Assembly: GCF_964340395.1 (NCBI RefSeq)
Contig: NC_135562.1
Coordinates: 69,001 to 127,500, forward strand
DNA: 58,500 nt
Direction: 5' to 3'
Source: Glandiceps talaboti
Lineage: Eukaryota; Hemichordata; Enteropneusta; Spengelidae
A program made the translations under genes and the position numbers. Of this stretch, positions 11,470 through 26,400 are shown piece after piece. Positions within the stretch are counted from its first letter, which is position 1; every line of letters begins with the position of its first letter. The notes under the pieces are model-generated. The model was not told where the DNA came from. It saw nothing but the letters and a program-made list of their open reading frames with translations, and made no database searches.

Positions 11470-14400
11470 TCATTTTCTTTTCCGCCAAACATTATCTGGA
11501 TTCCTCTCTTTTTTCAGTAGTTTCTTTGCAGATCTTCCTACTCTATGTCTTTCATCTCTGTGTTCCTTTGCTGCTGCCTCTCTAGCTCTGTCTCTCTCAC
11601 TCTGTTACAATGATAGAAATAATGTACACAGATATTATAATTATTCGTCTAAGATTTCATTTCAACTCAACAAGACTGTTGAGACCTCTTCTCATACATG
11701 CAGTGGACACAATATGCATTACATATATATTAAAAATACATAGAAATAAATATTATAATTTTATATTAACATACAAAGCAATGAATCAAAACAATGGATA
11801 TAAAAGAAGTCTGCACCAAAGACATCACAACATTTCAACTTTTTTAGTAATTCATATACTGAATTGTTTATGACAAATATGGCTGCCAATTAGTCATTAT
11901 TGCAAAGGTCATGAAACAAAGTGATGTGCATATGTGGACTACTGTATCTGACATTTGAACCAGGTTTCGTTGGACATCAGACTTGTGTGTGTTCACAATA
12001 ATTTTGGGCTATTTGATCTTGACGATAGCCTAGAGGTCAAGGTCAAAAGTTAAGGTGTTATTCGGAATTGAAGCTCATATTAGATAACATGGGTATAGAC
12101 ACTTAAATGAGGCCTCCACCTATTAAGCTTCAAGCAGTAGTTGTTCAAAATGTGAATTTTTGCAATCAACTATTATCGCCAAGGTAAAAAAGTACAGCTA
12201 TGATCACCTCTTTGAGGCATCTCTATGTAGCAGTAGACATCTTGTGAATGCCTTACCTTTTTCAGTGTAAATGATATTTCTTTGCTGCCCATTGACTTGC
12301 TAACTGTTGTAAAATCTACACTGCCTTTTGAGTGTAACCTTTCACCAAGAGTTGTTCTGGAAAATAATAGTGACAGTTAATTATACTGTGAATGTTTACA
12401 TCACATCTGATTACTGTAACTAATTAAATGGAATTTCTCTCTCCCCAAAGAAAATAATCTGGATGGTGTAATGACTGACAGTCACTAACAATATGATAAT
12501 TAAGATGAATAAAAATAACAAAGGTGGATGAAAAGTAATCCATAAATACCACTTACTTCATGTGTTTCCTTTTCTTTGTGTGATCTTTGATACTCTTAAA
12601 CTCCTCCCCTGGTTTTAATTCATAAAATCTTGGTTTTGCTGTATCTCTTTTAGTTGTCTCCTCCATCATTTCAGCTTTTCTCTTCATCTTTTCCTCCTCA
12701 CGTACAAGTTTGTGTGTTTTCCTCATCTCTTCTCTCCACTCCCTGTCATCTTCATCAGAGCTACTCTCCTCATCACTAGGGCGACCTTCTTCCTCCTTAA
12801 AAAACAAATTTCAATTTCATTACTAGCTAAGTTTAATATACAGGGTTTGATGACTTCTATGTTAACTTGAATGCAGTTTGGTTTTAAGTTTTAGTAAATG
12901 TTAACCTATTTACAGTTTAACTACCAGTAACATTCTACATGTAAATGTACACTATATCAAATCTAGAGTTTGACTACTACCTCCTGTACTAACATTCTAC
13001 ATGTAAATGTACACTATATCAAATCTAGAGTTTGACTACTACCTCCTGTACTAACATTCTACATGTACACTATATCAAATCTAGAGTTTGACTACTACCT
13101 CCTGTACTAACATTCTACATGTAAATGTACACTATATTAAATCTAGAGTTTGACTACTACCTCCTGTACTAACATTCTACATGTAAATGTACACTATATC
13201 AAATCTAGAGTTTGACTACTACCTCCTGTACTAACATTCTACATGTAAATGTACACTATATCAAATCTAGAGTTTGACTACTACCTCCTATACTAACATT
13301 CTACATGTAAATGTACACTATATCAAATCTAGAGTTTGACTACTACCTCCTATACTAACATTCTACATGTAAATGTACACTATATCAAATCTAGAGTTTG
13401 ACTACTACCTCCTGTACTAACATTCTACATGTAAATGTACACTATATCAAATCTAGAGTTTGACTACTACCTCCTATACTAACATTCTACATGTACACTA
13501 TATCAAATCTAGAGTTTGACTACTACCTCCTATACTAACATTCTACATGTAAATGTACACTATATCAAATCTAGAGTTTGACTACTACCTCCTATACTAA
13601 CATTCTACATGTAAATGTACACTATATCAAATCTAGAGTTTGACTACTACCTCCTATACTAACATTCTACATGTAAATGTACACTATATCAAATCTAGAG
13701 TTTGACTACTACCTCCTGTACTAACATTCTACATGTAAATGTACACTATATCAAATCTAGAGTTTGACTACTACCTCCTGTACTAACATTCTACATGTAA
13801 ATGTACACTATATCAAATCTAGAGTTTGACTACTACCTCCTGTACTAACATTCTACATGTAAATGTACACTATATCAAATCTAGAGTTTGACTACTACCT
13901 CCTGTACTAACATTCTACATGTACACTATATCAAATCTAGAGTTTGACTACTACCTCCTGTACTAACATTCTACATGTAAATGTACACTATATCAAATCT
14001 AGAGTTTGACTACTACCTCCTGTACTAACATTCTACGTATAAAGTCAAAGTCAATCTTCCCTTCAATGTAGAGGATACAAAAAATGTACACTAGGTTAAT
14101 AGTCTGGTCAAAGTCAATCTTCCCTTCAATGTAGAGGATACAAAAAATGTACACTAGGTTAATAGTCTGGTCAAAGTCAATCTTCCCTTCAATGTAGTGA
14201 ATACAAAAAATGTACACTAGGTTAATAGTCTGGTCAAAGTCAATCTTCCCCTCAATGTAGTGAATACAAAAAATGTACACTAGGTTAATAGTGCATAGTA
14301 AAAGTCTATCTTCCCCTCAATGTAGAGAATACAAAAAATGTACACTAGGTTAATAGTGCATAGTCAAAGTCTATCTTCCCCTCAATGTAGTGAATACAAA

Positions 14401-17400
14401 AAATGTACACTAGGTTAATAGTGCATAGTAAAAGTCTATCTTCCCCTCAATGTAGTGAATACAAAAAATGTACACTAGGTTAATAGTGCATAGTCAAAGT
14501 CAATCTTCACCTCAATGTAGTGAATACAAAAAATGTACACTAGGTTAATAGTGCATAGTCAAAGTCTATCTTCCCCTCAATGTAGTGAATACAAAAAATG
14601 TACACTAGGTTAATAGTGCATAGTCAAAGTCTATCTTCCCCTCAATGTAGTGAATACAAAAAATGTACACTAGGTTAATAGTGCATAGTCAAAGTCTATC
14701 TTCCCCTCAATGTAGAGAATACAAAAAATGTACACTAGGTTAATAGTGCATAGTCAAAGTCTATCTTCCCCTCAATGTAGTGAATACAAAAAATGTACAC
14801 TAGGTTAATAGTCTGGTCAAAGTCAATCTTCCCCTCAATGTAGTGAATACAAAAAATGTACACTAGGTTAATAGTGCATAGTCAAAGTCTATCTTCCCCT
14901 CAATGTAGAGAATACAAAAAATGTACACTAGGTTAATAGTGCATAGTCAAAGTCTATCTTCCCCTCAATGTAGAGAATACAAAAAATGTACACTAGGTTA
15001 ATAGTGCATAGTAAAAGTCTATCTTCCCCTCAATGTAGTGAATACAAAAAATGTACACTAGGTTAATAGTGCATAGTCAAAGTCTATCTTCCCCTCAATG
15101 TAGTGAATACAAAAAATGTACACTAGGTTAATAGTGCATAGTCAAAGTCTATCTTCCCCTCAATGTAGTGAATACAAAAAATGTACACTAGGTTAATAGT
15201 GCATAGTCAAAGTCTATCTTCCCCTCAATGTAGAGAATACAAAAAATGTACACTAGGTTAATAGTGCATAGTCAAAGTCTATCTTCCCCTCAATGTAGTG
15301 AATACAAAAAATGTACACTAGGTTAATAGTGCATAGTCAAAGTCTATCTTCCCCTCAATGTAGTGAATACAAAAAATGTACACTAGGTTAATAGTGCATA
15401 GTCAAAGTCTATCTTCACTACAATGTAGTCAATATATTAGGCTAAAATTGATAAATACCTCGACTTCCACTTCTTCAAAATGTTCTGTCAACATTGTTGT
15501 CTTCTTCTCTTTTTGCTTCTCAATCTTTGCCACCAATGGGTTAAGTAGTTTGTATTGATCACTCTGTGTGTCTACTTGGAAGTCAGGGTTCTTGAACATG
15601 GCAGCAAAACGGTCATCTTGTAGCAAGTTAGGGAGTGCCTTCTGTGATAAAATATGGAAAACATGGAAGTTAAGGGGTTTTTTCTATGAAAGAAAAAGAA
15701 GTTAAAAGGTATGAGAAAAAAATGATAATTGTATGTAATAGCACATTGTTAATGACAAGGAAAGCAATGTAGGCTTGCAAGCCACGAGTTGTTTAGAATG
15801 TCAACAAGTATTCCTAAACAATCAATAATGTTTATTGGTCATAAAAACACATCATGGTGTATTTATAATGCTGTCAGTTCCTAAACAATCAATAATGTTT
15901 ATTGGTCATAAAAACACATCATGGTGTATTTATAATGCTGTCAGTTCCTAAACAATCAATAATGTTTATTGGTCATAAAAACACATCATGGTGTATTTAT
16001 AATGCTGTCAGTTCCTAAACAATCAATAAAGTTTATTGGTCATAAAAACACATCATGGTGTATTTATAATGCTGTCAGTTCCTAAACAATCAATAAAGTT
16101 TATTGGTCATAAAAACACATCATGGTGTATTTATAATGCTGTCAGTTCCTAAACAATCAATAAAGTTTATTGGTCATAAAAACACATCATGGTGTATTTA
16201 TAATGCTGTCAGTTCCTAAACAATCAATAATGTTTATTGGTCATAAAAACACATCATGGTGTATTTATAATGCTGTCAGTTCCTAAAAGATATACCATTT
16301 TTAATAGGAGATACCTATTGGTATACAGTAAGTCTTAGATATGTATACATGTATGTTATCATCCACCCAAGATGCGTCTCACCTATCAGTAACCAGTAAG
16401 AAAATAAGTCTGTACGTCAATGCAGGTTAATATGGGGTATGATAATGGGACTTTCAGATTTTGATCTCCTGGCAGTGATGTTTCATTAACAGCATTCTTA
16501 CCTTCTTTTTCTGTTTTCTGTCTTTATTCTGGTCTTCTTTGTCAATCAACTTCTGTGCCAAATCTTTATTAACTTGAGGCAATTTCTAGAAATGAATTCA
16601 CACATTATATACAAACCATCACTGGGAATCCTTCTCTAGTAAACTATTATAGACCTAAAAAAAAATTGTGTGGTTCCAATTATGCTCAATTTTAGAATAA
16701 CTGGGGTAGGTAGATTTTTTTTCATGTGTGAGTGTAGTCATTACAGACTAGAAGAACACTTTTACAATGTCTTTTTAAGTTGATGTCAGTTTCTACATCC
16801 CTATTTCTCAAGAGACTTCACAATTTTTGCGATTTTATATTTTTTTCTCAAATACGTAAAAAAGTTTAGGGTTGGCAGTAAAAAACTAGGTGGGGTCAGT
16901 AACCAGAACCAAACAATTTTTTTTAGGCCTTAACATCAAGAATGATATCTATAACGCCCTCTAGAGTCAGAAGTCAACTGTATTTCCACATTAATTAAAG
17001 TGACCTCCATTGTAAATACTATAAACAACAACAGGAATAATAAATTACTTGGCAAATAGCCTATGCCCATAAGATGTAGTATAGCCCTAAAATCATGTAA
17101 AATTTCCTCAGTACTTAAGCCATATGCCTTAATAGTTACTCATAATGGGAAAATTACAGATTGAAGATATCTGGTAAAGGGGGATATATGACAGATTGCA
17201 GACATTCAGAACATGCTCTGATATGTTCAAATGATAGACAAGAGTGACACCAAGGTTCTTGATGCTAGAGGAAAAGTGGACATCGGCATCACCAAAATGG
17301 ATGCGAGTGGGGAGAGATTCTTTAGTGGCCAGTCTACATGTAGGTGACATGATAGACCATAGACCCTACACAAAAGGGTCTATGGATAAACATAGCTTCA

Positions 17401-20400
17401 GTTTTACTGTCAGTTAATTGGAGTTTGTTGTGAGTCATTCATGCTGTAACATCATAAATGCAATTCTGCATGGTGAAATATGAAGCAAATCAAATATTTA
17501 TAGAATACGTGACACTTAAAAACAATAAATTGAGAGGATTCTAAACTGTAAAAGATGCCTCAATTTCGTGGGGGTCAGACATTTTTGAAGAATGAAATTG
17601 TACTCATTAAAAGGAAAGTGCTTGTCTGGAAATGTTGGTAAGGGTACATACAATCAGAATATATATATATTTCAACTAATATAATGTAATATAATCTAAT
17701 TTTCTTATATAGCGCATTCCATATAACTATCACAACTACCATTACATATATACATATCTATACTACCATGATACTACCATGAACTTTAACCCCATGATAC
17801 GAACATGAACTTTAACCCCATGATACTAACATGAACTTTAACCCCATGATACTAACATGAACTTTGACTCTGTTTGTCCTGGCCTCTTCAATCTTCTCTC
17901 GTATTTTCTTCTTTCTGTAATCTTCATATGCAAATGGATCAGCAATGGCTTTGGCTTTGTGATACAGTCTGATGTCCATAAAGAAACCATGCATGTATGC
18001 TCTCAGTAAATTGGAACCAATCAAATGACTTAAACCTTGAGAGAAGACAAGTCTAAGAATTAGTTAATGTATTGTGCAAATGAGGTAATGGCTAGATATA
18101 GAGTAGTACAATAACAGGTTGTAGTAAAATAACAGGTTGTAGTACAATAACAGGTTGTAGTACAATAACATGTAGTACAATAACAGGTTGTAGTACAATA
18201 ACAGGTTGTAGTACAATAACATGTAGTACAATAACAGGTTGTAGTACAATAACAGGTTGTAGTACAATAACAGGTTGTAGTACAATAACAGGTTGTAGTA
18301 CAATAACATGTAGTACAATAACAGGTTGTAGTACAATAACAGGTTGTAGTACAATAACAGGTTGTAGTACAATAACAGGTTGTAGTACAATAACATGTAG
18401 TACAATAACATGTAGTACAATAACATGTAGTACAATAACATGTATTACAATAACAGGTTGTAGTACAATAACAGGTTGTACAATAACAGGTTGTAGTACA
18501 ATAACATGTAGTACAATAACATGTAGTACAATAACATGTATTACAATAACAGGTTGTAGTACAATAACAGGTTGTATTACAATAACAGGTTGTAGTACAA
18601 TAACATGTAGTACAATAACATGTAGTACAATAACATGTATTACAATAACAGGTTGTAGTACAATAACAGGTTGTATTACAATAACAGGTTGTAGTACAAT
18701 AACAGGTTGTAGTACAATAACAGGTTGTAGTACAATAACATGTAGTACAATAACAGGTTGTAGTACAATAACAGGTTGTAGTACAATAACATGTATTACA
18801 ATAACAGGTTGTAGTATAATAACATGTAGTACAGGTGAGTTGCATGGCTGTCAACAATATAACACCATCATTGCTTACTAAGGTGAGTTGCATGGTCAAT
18901 GGTAAACCTGAAAGTAAAAGTCACTTGGCTAGATTTATGTATAACACTTGAAAAACACTATCTGCCAAGAATGTATTACAACTCTACAAATTCTGTTGTC
19001 CAAATTTCTCCTTTACCTTTCATTTATTACATTACCTAAATTTTCTAAGTCTTTCCTTGTAACAAATTTGTAATCATCATACACAATGGGTGTAGAATCT
19101 TCTTCTAATTCTTCTGTCAAATTATCCAGAAATGAACACCATCGTGGTGCTGGACCTAGACTCTGAAAGCAAGAAACAAAAAAATTCAGAAAAAAGGTAT
19201 AAATGAAATACACAACATGTCTCAGAGAGAGCTACAGTTAGTAGTACTTTTGTATATCTTTAATTTTATTATAAATGAATATCAAGAAGGGCCAGTACTC
19301 ATAAAACTATGACTCTTTTCCTTCAAAAATGTTCTCATGGCTTGTAATTGTCTTTACTATTTTTGACTACTCAACATTAAAAGCTACAAATAAAAAAACA
19401 TGACCACTTTGAACTTGCCAAAAGACTATATTAAAATCTACAAAATATAAGAGAGTATGACCACTTTGAACTTGCCACAAGACTATATTAACAAGTCACT
19501 GAGAATGACATAGTCCCCTTTATGATTGGGTTTTAAGGAACTGGCAGTTTATGTTGTCATTTTCAAGCCTGGTTAATGTTGTTTGGCCTCATATGGTTTT
19601 TTTTGACATCATTACTCTGATCACGCAACAACACTTGTGAACCTAAATCAAACAGATTCTCTGATTTGTATAAATTTTGAATTCGGAGTGTAAATAATTT
19701 GGGCTAAATCACTCAGCCTTCATCTGCTGTCATTGTGTACAATTTAATGGTGCATGTACATGTACATGTAGACTTGTCATATGACTGTAGCAGAGTATTG
19801 CATAGTACCAGTTATTTGGGAAGCTATAAACTAAGGAATGTCCAAGCATACACATCAGAAAAAGATGTGGATAAAATGTTGTCAAGTGAGTTGATGAGTT
19901 TAATGTGTGAGTGTGACATATAATATTTCTGTACACTTGGAAATGAGTTGATACAATGCAAGAAACCTTACCGGTATAAAGTAAGTTTGCATTTTGGGGG
20001 CTTCCATTGCTAAAAATATCAAGCCAGTCTTGGGTGCAATGCAAAGATCATTTATTGTGACATCTGGTTCTATAGAAGTGTATGGTTTGCCCTGCAATAA
20101 TAATCACACATGCATACATATCTTAGTCTTCAAATAAATATAAAAATTAGTCAACTTCAGCTCCATTTATAGTATAAAACACATAGTGTACATAACCTAC
20201 AAGCTTGTTGATGTACATGTATCTTGTAGTTTTGATAATCATTTGCATATTAATTAACAATTTACAGTAAGGCAATACCTTAAGAATGTAAGCTTCAAGT
20301 TTTATAAACTTTGACACATACATTCAAGACGACAAAATACAAGTGTATCAAAAGCTTTTTGATTTAGTTTTTTATTTTAATGAGTCATTGCACTACTAAT

Positions 20401-23400
20401 GATTTTAAGTAATAAACCAATATCTTATGCATGAGAGCTTCTAATTATTAATTTCATATAACTTGGTACATACACTGACAATGGCAAATGCACTTTTTCT
20501 ACAGAGCTTCTTGATGTAGTTTTTTATTATAATGAGTCAGTGGCATAACATTTATTTTGATAATTAGACAATATGTTATGATTACAAGCTTAAAGTTTCA
20601 TACAAGTTGGTACATGCATCAATGACAACAAAACACACAAGTCATGTCCAATACTGGTTGATGATGCAATGTTGTATTTCATTGAGACATTTGTAAAATT
20701 AATTATTTTTGGTAATTATTCAATAGCCTAATGTGGTATAATCATGCATGTCAATGATATCAAAGGCATTCAGTTTACATATGGTAACTTACTGTATCTT
20801 GGTTCCAAAGTTTCACAATTTTCTCATCTGCTGATATCACTAAATCTTGTGATTCATGGAAATGTATAGATTTAATTGGTAGGCCATAATTATGGTCTTT
20901 GACCAGCAATGGTTTATTAGAACGTATATCATATAATAAAATCTGGAAGAAAAAAAGAGAAAAAGATCCAGATATTTAAAAATAACATCAAGTGCATGCT
21001 ATGAAGTACTGGATTACTTCAATATAATAGATTGATATTACAGCTTTTCTGGATTTACAATATTATTGTATATGGTTACTGTCCCCATATGCATAATTAG
21101 ACAGTCACTGTAATGTGCTGTCATTCAGCCCTCACCTAACCCATATTGTCCCCACACCCATAATTAGACAGTTATATTGTCATTCAGCCCTCCCCTGACC
21201 TGTTACTGTCCCCACACCCATAATTAGAGTCACTTATATTGTCATTCAGCCCTCACCTAACCCGTTACTGTCCCCCACACCCATAATTAGACAGTTACTG
21301 TAATATGCTGTCACTCAGCCCTCACCTAACCTGTTATTGTCCCCACACCCATAATTTGAGTCACTGTAATATGCTGTCATTCAGCTCTCACCTGACCCGT
21401 TATTTTCCCCACACCCATAATTTGAGTCACTGTAATATGATGTTATTCGGCCCATACCTAACCCGTTACTGTCCCCTCACCCATAATTTGAGTCACTGTA
21501 ATATGATGTTATTCAGCACATACCTAACCCGTTATTGTCCCCACACCCATAATCAGACAGTCACTGCAATGTGCTTTCATTCAGCTCTCACCTAACCCGT
21601 TATTGTCCCCACACCCATAATCAGACAGTCACTGCAATATGCTGTCATTCAGCTCTCACCTGACCCGTTGCGGTTCCAACACCCATAATTAGACTATCTT
21701 TGAATTTTATTGATGATATTGAAGGAACGCCATCAACCCTGCAAATAAATGGTATAATGAAAGTAAAAAGCAAACATTTAAAATTGTAACTACAAATATA
21801 ATAACCAATCTTTTTGGTAATTGATAACCAATTATAACATCTTTAGTATTTTGTTCCATACATACACAGTAATTTAGTGATAATTGAAGCATTGTACTAG
21901 ATTAGATTATAGGGGCATGGGCCAAATCTGAAGAGTTTTTCTATGTTTCCAGTGTTTCATATCAAAAATACACTTAATAGATATTATTCCCCAAAATGTT
22001 TCTTCACTCAGCCATGGAATATGTGACCTAAGGGGACTTTGTCACTACTCATCTAGTGACTTGGAGTAACAAAACTTTTACATCAAGAGTATTTTCTGGT
22101 TGAATGAAGAAAAATATTAAAGAATAAAATAATTATACCAGCTCCAGTAATATCAAAGAAAAATTGGAGAAAGTAATGGCAATTTTGAAAGTTTTACTCA
22201 TATTGTGAACACAGCAGAACCAGTGATGTAGACACATGTCGTGACACAGACACACATTGTCGTGATGTAGAATGAGCTGGGTATAAATTCTATATTTTTT
22301 GTTCAACTTGACTTGTGCATGGTATATTGATATTGTACTGAAACATGTTTACTCATCACCAGTAACTGTAACCATGGTAACCATGGCATCTGTGTCATAG
22401 TATTTATGGAAACTGAATAAATGATTTGATGATGTACTGTTTGGATGCATCCAAACCACTGACACCAGCATAGTCAAAAGACCACACATGTATATGTTAC
22501 TATTGAAGGCACAGTCTAAATCACTGTTACTATGTGGATAGCCTATAACTTACTGTGTATGGTCTGTTACTAACACTATTGAAGGCACAGTCTAAAACAC
22601 TGTTACTATGTGGATAGCCTATAACTTACTGTGTATGGTCTGTTACTAACATTATTGAAGGCACAGTCTAAAACACTGTTACCACGTGGATAGCCTATAA
22701 CTTACTGTGTATGGTCTGTTACTTACACTATTGAAGGCACGGTCTAAAACACTGTTACTATGTGGATAGCCTATAACTTACTGTGTATGGTCTGTTACTA
22801 ACACCATTGAAGACACAGTCTAAAACACTGTTACTATGTGGATAGCCTATAACTTACTGTGTATGGTCTGTTACTAACACCATTGAAGACACAGTCTAAA
22901 ACACTGTTACTATGTGGATAGCCTATAACTTACTGTGTATGGTCTGTTACTAACACCATTGAAGACACAGTCTAAAACACTGTTACTATGTGGATAGCCT
23001 ATAACTTACTTTGTATGGTCTGTTACTAACACCATTGAAGGCATAGTCTAAAACACTGTTACTATGTGGATAGCCTATAACTTACTGTGTGTGGTCTGTT
23101 ACTAACATTATTGAAGGCACAGTCTAAAACACTGTTACCATGTGGATAGCCTATAACTTACTGTGTATGGTCTGTTACTTACACTATTGAAGGCACAGTC
23201 TAAATCACTGTTACTATGTGGATAGCCTATAACTTACTGTGTATGGTCTGTTACTAACACTATTGAAGACACAGTCTAAAACACTGTTACTATGTGGATA
23301 GCCTATAACTTACTGTGTATGGTCTGTTACTAACACCATTGAAGACACAGTCTAAAACACTGTTACTATGTGGATAGCCTATAACTTACTGTGTATGGTC

Positions 23401-26400
23401 TGTTACTAACACTATTGAAGGCATAGTCTAAAACACTGTTACTATGTGGATAGCCTATAACTTACTGAGTATGGTCTGTTACTTACACTATTGAAGGCAC
23501 AGTCTAAATCACTGTTACTATGTGGATAGCCTATAACTTACTGTGTATGGTCTGTTACTAACACTATTGAAGGCACAGTCTAAAACACTGTTACTATGTG
23601 GATAGCCTATAACTTACTGTGTATTGTCTGTTACTAACACTATTGAAGGCACAGTCTAAAACACTGTTACTATGTGGATAGCCTATAACTTACTGTGTAT
23701 GGTCTGTTACTAACACTATTGAAGGCATAGTCTAAAACACTGTTACTATGTGGATAGCCTATAACTTACTGTGTATGGTCTGTTACTAACATTATTGAAG
23801 GCACAGTCTAAAACACTGTTACCACGTGGATAGCCTATAACTTACTGTGTATGGTCTGTTACTAACACCATTGAAGGCACGGTCTAAAACACTGTTACTA
23901 TGTGGATAGCCTATAACTTACTGTGTATGGTCTGTTACACTATTGAAGGCACAGTCTAAAATCCCAACTCGTTTCCTTGTCCGTGGATCCCAGCTTTCAA
24001 CTCTGCCTTCTGTTGATCCGGCAACAAACAGCTGATGAACTGGGTTCATTGTACATACATTGAGGGCACTGCAGGAAAAGTACATGAAAAGTGATTGTTC
24101 AATAGTACATGTAGTTTGTCAATACACATCTAAATATTGTGGGCAACTTGTACAATGAGGTGTATTTGGCAACTTGTCAGGCAAGGTGAAAGTGTTTATG
24201 TATATCTAACTTTGTGGGCAACTTGGCAGGCAAGGTGAAAGTGGTTATCTAACTTTGAGATCAACTTGTGAGGTGAAAGTGACTATTTATATCTACAAGT
24301 CAAAGTAGTAAATCAATTGATAACAAATTATATGGCATGTATGTGTAGTAAAACTTGTGTTGCAACATATGTGGAATATTCAATGTTCACATAGTACCAT
24401 GTACTCACACTGCATCAGTTACAATTGAATTCAGAAATCTTCCTTGTTCCAGATTTAGTCTGTACACTTCTGAACTGTGTAGAGTAAACATACCAAACAC
24501 AACACATCCTGTCATTAAAAGTCAATCTCATTAGGTGAGGAAAGTAATAACAAGTACACAAATTTACAAAGTGACTATAATAACATTTATCTAGATTGAA
24601 ACTACTTTTAGATTTAGCTTACATGTACATCAGTCTGAGATGAATTGATCACATATAACATGAAGTAATAATAATATCAAACACACTCTACTGGATAAAT
24701 GGACAAAAATGTGATAAAGACAATTATTGACCAGTACTATATTCCATATTTGGACATGGCTGAAATAGAGCTAATTATTGACCAAATACAAGAAGTACAT
24801 TGTATATTTTAAATAAGTGGTCAATTTAATTAATTAATAAGTTTTTTTGTGCAATGATTGACACTGTATTTAGAAAGACTACTACTACTCACCACTAGGT
24901 GGCAGTCTTCATTAGCTTTATGTTTTATACACTTGATACAAAATACTGGTGAACACTTTAATGGTTTACAATGTTGAAATATTTTATTGAAATATCTTTA
25001 GGACTCTAGTAATTTACCAAGCTTATGAACATCTCCAGGTATTGTAAGGGTTGCAAAATTGACAAAATGCTTAGAAATTGCTAAATTTATTGAAATAAAA
25101 GTAATCAATTTGGCACACCAATGGCAAAGGGAAGACTTGATCCACCATCCACCATCCACCCATCATCCACCACCCATCATCTACCATCCACCCACATCAT
25201 CCACCATCCATCCACCCACTTCATCCACATCCACCCATCATCCATCATCTATCATCCACCAATCATCAACCATCCACCCATCATCCACCACCCACCCACC
25301 ATCCATCATCCACCCATCATCCACCATCCATCATCCACCCACCATCAATCAAACACCATCCACAATCCACCATCCATCATTCATCATCCATCATCCACCA
25401 TCCACCCATCATCCATCAAACATCATCCACCATCCACCATCATCCACCATCCATCATTCATCCACCATCCACCCAGCATCCACCATCCACTATCCACCCA
25501 TCATCCACCATCCACCCATCATCCACTATCCACCCATCAGTAACATATTCAACATGGTGGATCACTATGTACACACTATGTACACATACAAATAAAGTCA
25601 ACTCGAGTGCAATGATTATGACTAATTATTGCATGTTGCATCTAATACTGCCTTCAAGTATTTTTCTGGGATTATTTTACTTTTTGTTGTCAATGAAAAG
25701 CCAGTCAGGATGATAAGGGAGATATATTGTCCACACACACATTATAACTTTCAACACAAAATTAACTACAAAACTAGTAACTTGTAAAAAGTTCTGTACA
25801 CTATTCATACTTAACTGACATGTACGTTCTTCAAAATTATTTGAATTAAAGGTTATTACAATGTCAGTACGTTGCACACCCAAGTTAAAGTGAATGCCAA
25901 TGATAAGAAGTCAAAGTGAATGTCAGAGAAAACATTTCTTAGTAGTAACACTGGATCAGATAAGAAGTCAAAGGGAATGTCCGAGAAAACATTTCTTAGT
26001 AGTGTCACTGGATCAGATTCCCAGAGGATATCATAGAAAATGCTCTGATAGAGTGTCTAGTCTCAGTTCGAAGATATTTTTCATAACAATTCCTTCAAAG
26101 TTTCTATTAATCTCCAGAATGTATAATGGTTAAAAACATTGCTCTTAAAGTACATTGCTTACGCCTGAGGAGAGAACTGTGACAAATGTAAGCCTAACAT
26201 AACTTATAGGTTTCATAACATATCTAGAATATTAAAGGAAAGTATTTCACTGACAAGATTGAAAGTCATGCATGCTATCAACTGATCGTTGGACATAATA
26301 ATAATATGTTACTCTTTTCCACCCACTTTACCATCATTTCCACAGACCAAGCACTTTAACACTCATCTTGCAGTTTTTGGTCAATTGAGCACTTCATCTA

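Noticed and set aside
17857-17866. Alternative exon 13 donor at 17862/17863 (GTTCAT)
   Set aside because: It keeps phase but is a poor donor and shortens the product by two residues relative to vertebrate NOL10; GTTAGT at 17856 fits better.
18060-18899. 279-codon minus-strand frame made of TCYC repeats
   Set aside because: It is the translation of the 18-bp/15-bp minisatellite in NOL10 intron 12; the frame stays open only because the unit lengths are multiples of three.
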